A DNA stretch of 45,684 nucleotides, taken from positions 1 to 45,684 of the forward strand of contig NZ_BPQS01000041.1 in the NCBI RefSeq assembly GCF_022179385.1. The letters are read 5' to 3'. The stretch's first letter is position 1. Each line of letters opens with the position of its first letter. Under the pieces are notes generated by a model. The model did not search any database, was not told the origin of the DNA, and saw only the letters and a list, made by a program, of their open reading frames with translations. This DNA comes from Methylobacterium longum. GTDB taxonomy: Bacteria > Pseudomonadota > Alphaproteobacteria > Rhizobiales > Beijerinckiaceae. Positions 1-8,513 of this stretch are shown here, piece by piece. The position numbers and the translations under genes are program-made.

Positions 1-96
1 GCGATCCAACAGGCGTTCACGTGCTTCACTCCGCAGGAGTGCCGCAACTACATCACCGCAGCCGGCTACGAAAACGACTTGGCCGTCGCTACCTGA
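1..96 (+). pseudogene. C-terminal fragment of an IS630-family transposase
   Basis: The first 31 codons are open from the window edge to a TGA at 94-96. They end in a block with FTPQECRNY and AAGY, which resembles the extreme C terminus of IS630-family (DDE) transposases, where a similar CFTPxEC...NYxxxAGY tail is common. The rest of the gene lies outside the window, so it cannot be said whether the element is intact. The element's right end should lie just downstream: a CTAG (TA target for IS630) occurs near 108-112, but no inverted repeat can be matched without the left end. Calling it a pseudogene is provisional; it may simply be cut by the window. Confidence 0.6.
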
Positions 97-782
97 CCGG
101 GAACGGCTCTAGCTCCAATGAGGACTATCTCTCAGCCGTAGCGTTCGGCCGTTGCACCCGTTGAGCGTCTTGCTCCGAAGCGGACGTTCCCGGCGATAGA
201 CGGAGGGCCGAGTTGGGTGGGACGCCAAAGTCGGTTGCGAACCCTGAACCGGGCATTGGAGGTCGACGACCTTTTATGAGGCTCTCGGTACCGCCGCCAC
301 GACGGCTTCGAAATGTCCAAACCCAGATTGAACCATGCCGAGCATTTGATCTGCCTCAGAGCAGACGGCCCCAAGGCGGTGTCTGATACACGCCGCTCAG
401 AGGAGTGGAAAATGCCATCACGCATGTTTGTGCAGACCGTGAGGCGTTCGGCTCGCTCACTGGCCCGCACTCCGCGGTGGGCCCTTGCGATCTTCTCTAC
501 CGCCGGCTCAATCTGTGACCGGCGGCGCACCGAGGCCGCGCTCAGCGCGAGGGAGGCTAATTAGCGTTGTCCTCTCGAGGGCCGAAATTCTGCCCGTGAC
601 TTGACCAAAATCAAATCACCGCCGGACCGAGAGAGGAAGATATTCTGCGGGCTGCCCCGGTGAGGATATCCTATACTTCACTCCGAACGCGATTCCTTCG
701 GAGCATGTCTTCCTCGCCCCGGAGGCCATCCTGGAGCCGGGGCCATGTGCCCGCCGGTTGTTTGGATCCAACGGAGACCGCC
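97..782. other. non-coding spacer between IS end and sulfatase
   Basis: No reading frame here has a credible ribosome site or family signature; open frames on both strands read as arginine/serine-rich antisense. It holds the presumed right end of the IS and a GAAGCGGAC-type motif near 177, which recurs in the spacers at about 5370 and 5440. The sulfatase promoter should lie in its right half. Confidence 0.5.
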
Positions 783-3296
783 ATGAGCATCGTCCGGATC
801 GCGCTCGTTTCTGCAGTCTCCGCGCTCTGTCTCGGCGCCTTCGGCGCTGCCGCGCAGCAACCGCAGAACGCGCCGGGATCGCCCAGCGCGACCAGCACAA
901 TCGATAGTCGCCAGCTCCCGCCGCCCGACCCGGCGTTTGGTGGCGTGATCGAGCAGGGAGCGCTGCAGTCGAAGCCCTGGTGGGCCCCACGCGTCGTGCC
1001 GCCGAAGGGCGCCCCTAACGTTCTCCTGATCATCACAGACGACGCCGGGTTCGGGGTGCCCAGCACCTTCGGGGGCTTCATCCCGACGCCAACGATGGAC
1101 CGGCTGGCCAGCGAAGGCCTTCGCTACAACCGGATGTTCTCCACCGCGCTGTGCTCGCCGACGCGCGCCGGACTGATCACGGGGCGAAACCACCACTCGG
1201 CCGGCTTCGGCGTGGTGTCGGAGCAGTCCACCGGCTACCCGGGCTACAGCAGCATCATCGCCAGGGATAAGGCGACGATCGGGCGGATCATGCGCGACAA
1301 CGGCTATGCGACGGCATGGTTTGGCAAGGACCACAACACGCCGGCCTTCCAGGCCAGCCAAAGCGGCCCGTTCGAGCAGTGGCCGACCGGGATGGGGTTC
1401 GAATATTTCTACGGCTTCGTCGGCGGCGACGCGAACCAGTGGCAGCCGAACTTGTTCCGCAACACGACGCAGATCTATCCATTCGAAGGGAAGCCGCCGG
1501 GGACCTGGAACCTGATGACCGCGATGGCCGACGACGCCATCGACTACATGACGCGCTTGCACCAGACCCAGCCGGACAAGCCGATCTTCATCAAGTACGC
1601 GCCGGGCGCCACGCATGCGCCCCACCATCCGACCAAGGAGTGGGTGGACAAGATCAGCGCGATGCATCTGTTCGACGACGGGTGGAACAAGGTGCGCGAG
1701 CGCATCTTCGAGAACCAGAAGCGGCTCGGCGTCATCCCGCAGACCGCCAAGATGACACCGTGGCCGACGGACAAGCTGAAGGAATGGGACCAGCTGACGG
1801 CCGAGGAAAAGAAGCTCTTCATCCGCCAGGTCGACATCTTCGCCGCTTACGCGGCCTACAACGACCACGAGATCGGACGCGTCGTCCAGGCCTTCGAGGA
1901 TTTGGGCAAGCTCGACAACACGCTGATCATCTACATAAACGGCGACAACGGCACGAGCGCCGAGGGCGGCCCGATGGGCACGCCCAACGAGGTCGCGTGG
2001 TTCAACGGCGTCAGCGACATGCCGGTGGACGTGCAGATGAAGTTCTACGACGCGTGGGGCACAGACCAGACCTACAACCATATGTCGGCTGGCTGGTCCT
2101 GGGCCTTCGACACGCCGTTCTCATGGTTCAAGCAGAACGCGTCGCAACTCGGCGGCGTGAACCAGAACATGGTGGTGTCCTGGCCCGCGCGCATCAAGGA
2201 CAAGGGCGCACTTCGCCAGCAATTCGTGCACGTCATCGACGTCCTGCCGACGGTGCTTGAAGCCGCCGGCATCGGGGCGCCCGACATGGTGGACGGCATC
2301 CAGCAAAAGCCGATCGAGGGCACCAGCTTCGCCTATACCTTCGATGCGGAGAACGCGAAGGCGCCGTCCCGCCACGACACGCAATATTTCGAGATGATGG
2401 GGCAGTGGGCGCTCTATCACGACGGCTGGTTTCTCAGCACCAAGGTGAACCGTGCGCCCTGGGAGGCCTTCGGCCCGGCGAACCCGGATCCACTGAACAA
2501 CCAAGTGTTGGAGCTCTACAACCTCGACAGCGACTTCAGCCAGAGCGCCAATATTGCGGCGGAGCATCCTGAGAAGGTTCGCGAGCTGCGGGATATGTTC
2601 GTCGCGGAAGCGAAGAAGTACCAGGTTTTCCCGATGGATGCTTCCGTCGCGGCCCGCATGGTAGCGCCGCGCCCGAATATCACCGCCGGCCGGACGGAGT
2701 TCGTCTACACGCGCCCGATGGTCGGGTTGCCCCAGGGCGACTCGCCGCAGCTGCTCAATACCTCCTACGCGGTCACGGCAGACATCGAGGTTCCGCAAGG
2801 CGGCGCCGAGGGCATGATCTTCACGTCAGGCGGGCGGTTCGGTGGCTACGGCTTCTACCTGCTCAAGGGAAAGCCGGTATGGCTGTGGAACCTCGTCGAC
2901 CTGGAGCGGGTCAAGTGGGAGGCGCCCGACGCGCTCACGCCGGGTCGGCACGTCGTCGAGTTCGAATTCAAGTACGACGGTCTGGGCTTCGGCACGCTCG
3001 CCTTCAACAACATGAGCGGCATCGGTCGCCCGGGCACGGGAGCCCTGAAGGTCGACGGCACCGTGGTGGCAACCAGGACGATGCCGAAAACCCTGCCGAT
3101 CACGCTGCAATGGGACGAGAGCTTCGACATCGGTTCGGACACCCTAACGGGGGTCAACGATGCCGATTACAAGCCGCCCTTCGCGCTCACGGCGAAGCTC
3201 AACCGGCTGACCATTAAGCTTGATCGCCCGCAATTGTCGCTTGAGGAAGTCGAGAAGCTCCAAGCGGCCATCTCCGACAAGGCAAGGGCTGACTGA
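783..3296 (+). CDS. exported type I arylsulfatase
   Basis: Predicted 837-residue sulfatase (alkaline-phosphatase fold) that hydrolyses sulfate esters in the periplasm. The ATG at 783 was chosen over an in-frame upstream start because it follows a GGAGA ribosome site and opens with a clear signal peptide (MSIVRIALVS... to AAAQQ, about residues 1-25). Metal ligands are seen in IITDD (Asp86, Asp87) and NGDNG (Asp388, Asn389). The nucleophile motif CSPTR places the formylglycine precursor at Cys124, so it is the Cys-type rather than the Ser-type enzyme. At 837 residues it is longer than the usual 500-600 and resembles the large arylsulfatases with a C-terminal beta-rich extension. The sulfatase-maturase gene follows after 37 bp, probably in one operon. 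The substrate is not apparent. Confidence 0.93.
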   Translation: MSIVRIALVSAVSALCLGAFGAAAQQPQNAPGSPSATSTIDSRQLPPPDPAFGGVIEQGALQSKPWWAPRVVPPKGAPNVLLIITDDAGFGVPSTFGGFIPTPTMDRLASEGLRYNRMFSTALCSPTRAGLITGRNHHSAGFGVVSEQSTGYPGYSSIIARDKATIGRIMRDNGYATAWFGKDHNTPAFQASQSGPFEQWPTGMGFEYFYGFVGGDANQWQPNLFRNTTQIYPFEGKPPGTWNLMTAMADDAIDYMTRLHQTQPDKPIFIKYAPGATHAPHHPTKEWVDKISAMHLFDDGWNKVRERIFENQKRLGVIPQTAKMTPWPTDKLKEWDQLTAEEKKLFIRQVDIFAAYAAYNDHEIGRVVQAFEDLGKLDNTLIIYINGDNGTSAEGGPMGTPNEVAWFNGVSDMPVDVQMKFYDAWGTDQTYNHMSAGWSWAFDTPFSWFKQNASQLGGVNQNMVVSWPARIKDKGALRQQFVHVIDVLPTVLEAAGIGAPDMVDGIQQKPIEGTSFAYTFDAENAKAPSRHDTQYFEMMGQWALYHDGWFLSTKVNRAPWEAFGPANPDPLNNQVLELYNLDSDFSQSANIAAEHPEKVRELRDMFVAEAKKYQVFPMDASVAARMVAPRPNITAGRTEFVYTRPMVGLPQGDSPQLLNTSYAVTADIEVPQGGAEGMIFTSGGRFGGYGFYLLKGKPVWLWNLVDLERVKWEAPDALTPGRHVVEFEFKYDGLGFGTLAFNNMSGIGRPGTGALKVDGTVVATRTMPKTLPITLQWDESFDIGSDTLTGVNDADYKPPFALTAKLNRLTIKLDRPQLSLEEVEKLQAAISDKARAD

Positions 3297-3333
3297 GACC
3301 TTCGATGGCAGGGGGCAGACCAGGAGAGGGCTC

Positions 3334-4689
3334 GTGCAGGCGACCGACTTGCCAATCCAGCAAAGCCCGGCGGGTGACGCCGGGAGCCCGGACCGCGTCG
3401 GCATCGACAAGTACGCCGCGGTGCGGCGACTGGCGACGGCATCCACCCGCCGCTTCCACGCGATGGCCAAGCCCGCCGGCGCGACCTGCAACCTCGATTG
3501 CAAGTACTGCTTCTATCTCAGCAAGGAAAAGCTGCCCGGCGGACCCGGAACCGGGCACATGAGCGAGGAGACGCTTGAGCTCTTCGTCCGCCAATACATC
3601 GAGGGCAGCGCCGGGCTGGAGGTGGTGTTCACTTGGCAGGGCGGGGAGCCCACCTTGCGCGGAATCGAATTCTATCGCCGTGCGGTCGCGCTGCAGAAGC
3701 GCTACGCCAAGCCCGGCCAGCGCATCGAGAACGACCTGCAGACGAACGGCGTGCTCCTCGACGAGGACTGGGCGGCCTTCCTGAAGGAGAACCGCTTCCT
3801 GGTCGGGCTGAGCATCGACGGGCCTCGCGATGTCCACGACGCCTTTCGCAAGAACAAGGGCGGCGCGCCGACCTTCGACAAGGTGATGGCGGCCGCAAGG
3901 CTGCTGCGCCGGTTCGGCATTCGCTTCAACACGCTTACCTGCGTCCATCGCTACAACGCATCGCGCCCTCTGGACGTCTACCGTTTCCTGCGCGGCGAGC
4001 TCGACTCGACCCGCATTCAGTTCATCCCCATCGTCCAGACCAGGGACTTCGAGAGTGCCGCGCCGCAGGCCAGGGACCTTGAGCGGTTGCCCCTCGTTGG
4101 CGCGCCGGAGGCGCGCCCCGGCAACCCGGGATCGGTCGTGACGGATTGGTCCGTGGATCCGGTCGAGTACGGCTATTTCCTGTCGCGCGTCTTCGACGAG
4201 TGGCACCGAAAGGACCTCGGCCGCGTCCTCGTCAACCACTTCGAGACGCTGGTCGGCCAGCATCTCGGGCTACCCTCGCAGATCTGCATCTATCAGGAGT
4301 TCTGCGGCAAGGCGGTCGTGGTGGAGCATGACGGCAGCATCTATTCCTGCGACCACTACGTCTATCCGGAGTACCGCCTCGCTAACCTTTACCATAGGCC
4401 GATCGCGGAGGCCGTGTACTCCGACCAGCAAATCAGGTTCGGCTACGCGAAGTCGGAAAAGCTGCCCCGCTTCTGTCGCGAGTGCCCGTTCATCGGCGAT
4501 TGCTGGGGGGAGTGCCCCAAGAACCGCTTCATCCGGACCCCGGAGGGCGAGCCGGGCCTGAACTATCTCTGCCAGGGGCTGAAGCGGTTCTTCAAGCACG
4601 CGATCCCGCGCGTCGAACGGATCGCCGTAGATGTACGCCGCCGGCAGCTCGGAGCTCGTCCGGATGCCCGGGCACCGGGCGTGCCGTGA
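3334..4689 (+). CDS. radical SAM sulfatase-maturating enzyme (anSME type)
   Basis: Oxidises the sulfatase active-site Cys (or Ser) to formylglycine with S-adenosylmethionine radical chemistry in the cytosol before export. The GTG at 3334 was chosen because a GGAGAGGG ribosome site sits just upstream and lies after the sulfatase stop; the open frame itself extends back into the sulfatase. The radical-SAM triad CNLDCKYC is at Cys52, Cys56 and Cys59. The C-terminal SPASM region shows the expected clusters: CIYQEFC, then CDHYVYP (the Asp after Cys is the proposed catalytic base in anSME), then CRECPFIGDCWGEC and a final LC. Length (451) is normal to slightly long. The adjacent Cys-type sulfatase is the obvious substrate. 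Confidence 0.93.
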   Translation: MQATDLPIQQSPAGDAGSPDRVGIDKYAAVRRLATASTRRFHAMAKPAGATCNLDCKYCFYLSKEKLPGGPGTGHMSEETLELFVRQYIEGSAGLEVVFTWQGGEPTLRGIEFYRRAVALQKRYAKPGQRIENDLQTNGVLLDEDWAAFLKENRFLVGLSIDGPRDVHDAFRKNKGGAPTFDKVMAAARLLRRFGIRFNTLTCVHRYNASRPLDVYRFLRGELDSTRIQFIPIVQTRDFESAAPQARDLERLPLVGAPEARPGNPGSVVTDWSVDPVEYGYFLSRVFDEWHRKDLGRVLVNHFETLVGQHLGLPSQICIYQEFCGKAVVVEHDGSIYSCDHYVYPEYRLANLYHRPIAEAVYSDQQIRFGYAKSEKLPRFCRECPFIGDCWGECPKNRFIRTPEGEPGLNYLCQGLKRFFKHAIPRVERIAVDVRRRQLGARPDARAPGVP

Positions 4690-4844
4690 CCAGTCGCGAG
4701 TAGCCGTTCTCGCACTGAGGTTGGCGTGCGCGGCCCGGTTGCGAGGTTCAGCTCCGTACGGAGGTCGGTGGCTTGCGCCAGATCAAGCTGCGGGCTTCCA
4801 CAAGGCGCATCGTGCTGGAATACAGGCTCTGTCGAAGGCAGATC
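4690..4844. other. short spacer after maturase
   Basis: No gene, terminator with a T-tract, or clear promoter is visible. The next small gene might be read through from the sulfatase operon. Confidence 0.3.
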
Positions 4845-5132
4845 ATGTCCCTTCCCGCGGCGATCCTCGCTTTCGCATCCGGTTTGATGCTTTCCCTCTG
4901 GGGAATCCCTTCCTACGCGCGTCCGGCGCAGCAGTTCCTCGCGCAGAGCGAGATCCAGATCCCGAGCGAGACCGATCTCGATCGCATCAATCGCCAGGAC
5001 CTACAGGGCGCGCCGTCTTTCGCCGATCCCGGCGCCACCGGCAGCATCGAGTCCCAGATCCAGGGCATGGACCGCCAGGATCGCGAGATCGACCAGCGGG
5101 TGTCGCGTGGGATCTGCCGCGATTGCGACTAG
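4845..5132 (+). CDS. small exported hypothetical protein
   Basis: Predicted 95-residue protein that I do not recognise. The ATG at 4845 follows a GAAGGCAG ribosome site and gives a typical signal peptide (MSLPAAILAF through a hydrophobic stretch to SYARPAQQ). An in-frame upstream ATG at 4773 would add 24 basic residues before the signal peptide and is less likely. The mature part is polar and Asp/Gln/Arg-rich (IPSETDLDRINRQ, GMDRQDREIDQ) and ends in CRDCD, a possible metal or disulfide pair. It lies 155 bp after the sulfatase maturase on the same strand, so a link to that operon is possible but unproven. Confidence 0.6.
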   Translation: MSLPAAILAFASGLMLSLWGIPSYARPAQQFLAQSEIQIPSETDLDRINRQDLQGAPSFADPGATGSIESQIQGMDRQDREIDQRVSRGICRDCD

Positions 5133-5521
5133 CAGTTTCGATCAAGGACTGAAGGTGCACCGAGGGTGGACGCGACGCTGCGGGCCAAGCTCTGGCTGTA
5201 CTTAGTCCGCTTCACTTTCAGAGCGAATATCGGGGGCGCAGAACGCGGAAGTCTGCAGCAGATCTTGACCGGGCTCAGGGGACCAGTCCGCTTCTCTGCC
5301 GCATGCGGCCGAAACCAGACAGGCCGCTTACGACCAGATTCGGTCATTCGCGGCAGCGGAATTGGACTGCCCGGAAGCGGACGATCCGAAGGTCTGCTCA
5401 GGGTCGGTCCCTGACGTTGGCTCTACGCCCAGGAGCGGACATTCCGGCGCCGACCCAACATGGTCTTCCGCGGAATGATGGACCGGCTGAAAGCCGACGC
5501 CCTACGAACGAGCCTGCGCCT
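5133..5521. other. spacer with degenerate repeat motifs
   Basis: No credible gene. It contains several copies of short motifs such as CGGAAGCGGAC and GAGCGGACATTCC (about 5370 and 5434), which also occur in the spacers near 177 and 7015. This looks like a decayed dispersed intergenic element between two convergent genes. Confidence 0.4.
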
Positions 5522-6442
5522 TCACCCCGGTGCAGCGCCAAGGTCGGGGTGATCTGCGAAGGCGGTCGCCAACATGGTCACAAAGCTGCGCACCTTGCTG
5601 GCGATGTTACGGTTGGCTGGGTAGACGGCGTGCAGCGGTATCACCGGCAGATGCCAGTCTGCCAGTATCGGCACCACCGTGCCCGCGCGGATGGCTGGAC
5701 CGACCACGAAAGCGGGCTCCAGCGCTATGCCCGCCCCTGCGATGGCGGCGGCCAGCAGCGTTGGTCCGTTGTTGCATTCCAGCCGGGGCAGGATCGGAAC
5801 GTCGGCAACCTCATTATCCCGCTCGAACCGCCACTTGCAGCCCCAGCGCAGCTCGGAGAAGTGAAGGCAGGCATGCGTCGCCAGATCCTGCGGGGTCGCC
5901 GGCGCACCGCGGCGGGCAAGGTAGGACGGGGATGCACACGCGAACAGCGGGGACGCCCCGATCTGCCGGGTGACGAGCCTGGGCTCGACAGCGAGCGCTC
6001 CGCGGATTGCCAGATCGAAGCTGTCCCCGATCAGGTCCACCGCATCGGTGGACAGCTGAAGGTCGATCGAAACGGCCGAGTTCTCGGCGAGGAAGCGCGC
6101 GACCACTGGCGCGACGTGATCAGGACCCAGGTCCGGAGGCGCTGCGATCCGCAGACGGCCGACCGCCTCTGTCTGGAAGGCCGTTGCGGCTTGCCCGGCA
6201 TGCCGAACACGATCTTGGATGTCGGCGAGAGCCGCTCTGTAGGCCGCCCCGGCTTCGGTCAGCCGTACGGCGCGCGTGGAGCGCTGCAGCAGTTGAACGC
6301 CCAGCCGCGCCTCCAAGGCACGGATCTGCGCACCGACGGCGGAACGCCCCATTTCGAGGTCTTCGGCTGCCGCCGTGAAGCTTGCCCGGTCGGCGACGGC
6401 GAGGAACGCCATGATGCCGGCCAGCGGATCGGTCGTCTTCAT
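5522..6442 (-). CDS. LysR-family transcriptional regulator
   Basis: 306-residue LysR-type regulator, a normal length. The N-terminal winged HTH is at about residues 8-67, with FLAVADRASFTAAAEDL, the recognition helix area SAVGAQIRALEARLG and the wing VQLLQRSTR. A type 2 periplasmic-binding-like effector domain follows (about 95-300). The small-molecule effector cannot be read from sequence. It is divergent from a cupin gene with a 102-bp shared promoter region, the standard LysR layout, so the cupin gene is its most likely target together with its own promoter. Confidence 0.9.
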   Translation of the reverse strand: MKTTDPLAGIMAFLAVADRASFTAAAEDLEMGRSAVGAQIRALEARLGVQLLQRSTRAVRLTEAGAAYRAALADIQDRVRHAGQAATAFQTEAVGRLRIAAPPDLGPDHVAPVVARFLAENSAVSIDLQLSTDAVDLIGDSFDLAIRGALAVEPRLVTRQIGASPLFACASPSYLARRGAPATPQDLATHACLHFSELRWGCKWRFERDNEVADVPILPRLECNNGPTLLAAAIAGAGIALEPAFVVGPAIRAGTVVPILADWHLPVIPLHAVYPANRNIASKVRSFVTMLATAFADHPDLGAAPG

Positions 6443-6476
6443 GTGGCCGCTGATCCGCCAAGCGATGCACGATCAT

Positions 6477-6497
6477 CGATCTTATCGCGGCGGATCG
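6477..6497. promoter_or_regulatory. candidate LysR operator between regulator and cupin gene
   Basis: An interrupted dyad CGATC-N11-GATCG lies in the divergent promoter region, 35 bp from the LysR start and 48 bp from the cupin start. Its position and ATC/GAT half-sites fit a LysR box, although the spacing is not the textbook T-N11-A. This is an inference from symmetry only. Confidence 0.3.
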
Positions 6498-6544
6498 CAA
6501 TCGGTAGCTTTTGGGAGCCACAACCATACCGACAGGACGTTCAC

Positions 6545-6991
6545 ATGGCCGATGCCCTCTGGTTCACGACCGCCCGCCTGACCATTCATCTGTCGCAGAA
6601 AGACAATGCGGATGGTCTCACCCTGATCGAACACCACATGGTGGAAGGCTTTGCCGTGCCGCTGCATGTCCATCGCGACGAGGATGAAAGCTTCTACATC
6701 CTGCAGGGTGAAGTCCGCATGCAGATTGACGATCAGGTTCGCCGGCTGAAAGCGGGCGACGCGTTGACGGTCTCGGGTGGGACACCGCACGCGTTCCGCG
6801 TCGTCTCGCCTGAGGCCAGGTTCCTTTCGATGACGACGGGTCAATTCGAAGAGATGATCCGCAGCCTAGCCCGACCGGCAGAAAATGAAGGCTTACCGCC
6901 TCAAGCCGAGCCGACCGACGAGGAGGTCGCGGCGCTTGTTTCAGCCTGCGCTACGCACGGCATCGAGTTCCAGGGACCTGCGGTCGCTTGA
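6545..6991 (+). CDS. cupin-domain protein (quercetin dioxygenase-like)
   Basis: 148-residue single-domain cupin. Motif 1 is PLHVHRDEDESFYILQGE (His-X-His and Glu metal ligands, about residues 39-56) and motif 2 is GGTPHAFR near residue 80, so the metal site looks complete. Such proteins are dioxygenases, isomerases or sensors; the substrate cannot be inferred. The C-terminal 35 residues are acidic and polar (PPQAEPTDEEVAALV). Start at 6545 follows a weak GACAGGACG region. It is transcribed away from the LysR gene and is probably its regulated target. Confidence 0.85.
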   Translation: MADALWFTTARLTIHLSQKDNADGLTLIEHHMVEGFAVPLHVHRDEDESFYILQGEVRMQIDDQVRRLKAGDALTVSGGTPHAFRVVSPEARFLSMTTGQFEEMIRSLARPAENEGLPPQAEPTDEEVAALVSACATHGIEFQGPAVA

Positions 6992-7103
6992 GGCGCGGCG
7001 TGGGAGCTTCCGCACATTGCCCTTCCAATATTCAACGAACCGGAAGCGACCCCAATCGGCCATTCGGTTCCCGAACCGACCCATCAGCTTGGATGCCATA
7101 AAC

Positions 7104-7130
7104 GCTTCCCAGAAGCGGTCACTTGTCGGC
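7104..7130. repeat. 27-bp intergenic repeat, copy 1
   Basis: GCTTCCCAGAAGCGGTCA followed by CTTGTCGGC. It matches copy 2 at 22 of 27 positions. The part CGCTT-CCCAG-AAGCG can form a 5-bp hairpin. Confidence 0.55.
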
Positions 7131-7232
7131 TGACTGACAACCGGGGTTCGGGGTAGGGAGTGGCGCTGACCTTTCGCCCCACGGCCAACGCACCGCTTCC
7201 GACCCATGCCAGTCATCACGGCAGCCGACGGC

Positions 7233-7259
7233 GCTTCCCCAAAGCGGTCATCAGTCGGC
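7233..7259. repeat. 27-bp intergenic repeat, copy 2
   Basis: GCTTCCCCAAAGCGGTCA followed by TCAGTCGGC. It lies 129 bp from copy 1 in the same orientation and keeps the hairpin arms CGCTT/AAGCG while the loop differs. Confidence 0.55.
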
Positions 7260-7297
7260 GGTCCTGAGGTTGTGGGCCGATGTGATATCGGAAGTCG

Positions 7298-7672
7298 TTA
7301 CCACGGCTGACCGTCACCGAACGACCAATCCTCCTTGTCGAAAAAAAGCATATTGATCATGATGTCGTCAGTTCGAATCCCCAGCTTCGATTTCAGCTCA
7401 TCGGCGACGGAACGATAGAAAGCGAACTTGGTGTCCTTCTTATTGCCGACGGTGCTGGTTGCCTGGATTAAGATGAAGCCTGGCGACCGGCTAAAGCCGA
7501 GGAAGTGAGGATCGTACATAAGATTGTCTGCCGAGTGCTCGCCGACCACCACAAAGCGGTCGCCCTCGGGTGCTTCGAGGACGTCGACGATGCCCCGGTA
7601 GACGATGTCCGCCACGGTAGCACGGTGCTCGGGGGGCTTCCCCTGGATCAGATCGATACGTGCAAAAGGCAT
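7298..7672 (-). CDS. tautomerase-family protein
   Basis: 124-residue member of the tautomerase superfamily (about twice the length of a 4-oxalocrotonate tautomerase monomer). The ATG at 7672 was chosen because it follows a GGAG ribosome site and leaves Pro2 as the second residue (MPFARIDLIQGK), the catalytic base of the family after Met removal. A longer open frame upstream lacks these features. A typical internal block is GFILIQATSTVGNKKD. It acts on keto-enol tautomerisation of an unknown small molecule. It lies 58 bp downstream of the glutathione S-transferase gene on the same strand and probably shares its TetR-controlled promoter. Confidence 0.85.
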   Translation of the reverse strand: MPFARIDLIQGKPPEHRATVADIVYRGIVDVLEAPEGDRFVVVGEHSADNLMYDPHFLGFSRSPGFILIQATSTVGNKKDTKFAFYRSVADELKSKLGIRTDDIMINMLFFDKEDWSFGDGQPW

Positions 7673-7730
7673 GATGATCTCCGCGGGCAGACTTGCGGTC
7701 GGCCCCTGACCGGGACCGACCGCTGGGCGC

Positions 7731-8429
7731 TCACGTCCGGGTGTCGATCTCCGGCACACCGCTGCTCCGGTCGGCATAGGCAGCGATGAAGGTCGGCCGG
7801 GTCTGCCAGCGCTGCCAGAAGGCATCGAGATGTTCGAAGCGCTCATCGAGCGGAGTGGCGTTCACTGGGAACTTGGAGAACGCGATGGCTGTCGCCAACG
7901 TGATGTCTGAGAACGTCGGCTGATCGCCCCCCAGCAGCCACGCGCGGCCGTCGGAGAGATGCCGGTCGACGAGGCCGGCATGCGCCAGGGCCACCTTGCG
8001 CGAGTGCTCGCCCCAGGCCGGATTGCTGGTCAGTTCGAGCTTGGGGCCCAGACCCTGATGCAGCACATGGAATGCGGTGACGATGGGATAGAGGATGTGG
8101 ACCCACACCCGGTTGTCCCACATCTGATCGAGGCCACGCTCATGCGCCGTCTTCCCCATGATCTTGCGGCCTTCGAACGCGTCATCGAGGTAGCGGGCGA
8201 TGGCAGAGGTCTCACTGAGGTAGGAGCCGTCGGCGAGCGCAAGGGTCGGTGTCTCGCCCCAGGCGTTCATCTTCAGGTGTTTCCAACCCCGCTGCTCGCC
8301 CACCGGTGACATGTCGTAGATCGTCTCGTCGAAGTGATCGGCGATGCCCTTCTCGTGCATGAAGATCCGCAGGCGCTGCGGGTTGGGGAAGGCCGAGGGT
8401 GAGGTGAAGAGCTTAAGCTTGTCGGACAT
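7731..8429 (-). CDS. glutathione S-transferase
   Basis: 232-residue cytosolic GST. The N-terminal thioredoxin-like domain (about residues 4-85) includes LFTSPSAFPNPQRLRIFM and the glutathione-binding GETPTLALADGSYLSETSAIARYL (the Glu-Thr pair binds the gamma-glutamyl part). The C-terminal helical domain (about 95-220) includes DQPTFSDITLATAI, the N-capping-box region. Start at 8429 (MSDKLKLF) is preceded by an AGGAAAG ribosome site; a 13-residue upstream extension would run into the operator. It heads a two-gene operon with the tautomerase and is divergent from the TetR gene, which suggests inducible detoxification or aromatic catabolism. Confidence 0.9.
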   Translation of the reverse strand: MSDKLKLFTSPSAFPNPQRLRIFMHEKGIADHFDETIYDMSPVGEQRGWKHLKMNAWGETPTLALADGSYLSETSAIARYLDDAFEGRKIMGKTAHERGLDQMWDNRVWVHILYPIVTAFHVLHQGLGPKLELTSNPAWGEHSRKVALAHAGLVDRHLSDGRAWLLGGDQPTFSDITLATAIAFSKFPVNATPLDERFEHLDAFWQRWQTRPTFIAAYADRSSGVPEIDTRT

Positions 8430-8458
8430 CGTCGTCTCACTTTCCTGAGAACCGGGCC

Positions 8459-8478
8459 TGTCTGTCATATGACAGACA
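8459..8478. promoter_or_regulatory. TetR operator 1 (perfect 20-bp palindrome)
   Basis: TGTCTGTCATATGACAGACA is its own reverse complement over 20 bp. It sits 30 bp upstream of the GST start. A near-identical dyad lies 55 bp away beside the TetR start, so both are very probably sites for the TetR protein encoded here. Confidence 0.8.
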
Positions 8479-8513
8479 GCAAGCTAGGATGGGCGCCTTG
8501 TGTCGTCAACCCC

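Larger units (their letters stand above)
6992..7297. other. spacer with paired 27-bp repeats
   Basis: No credible gene. The segment carries two related 27-bp units (7104-7130 and 7233-7259) and other fragments of the same motif family near 7015-7080. It separates the cupin gene from the convergent tautomerase gene. Confidence 0.5.

Noticed and set aside
132..564. opposed small open frames after the IS end
   Set aside because: They overlap one another on opposite strands and have no recognisable domain or ribosome site.
678..2081. 467-codon minus-strand frame opposite the sulfatase
   Set aside because: Antisense shadow; the sense strand has sulfatase metal and nucleophile motifs.
7366..7382. 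GTTCGAATCC-like motif suggesting a tRNA T-loop
   Set aside because: It lies in the tautomerase coding sequence and no acceptor or anticodon stems can be drawn.
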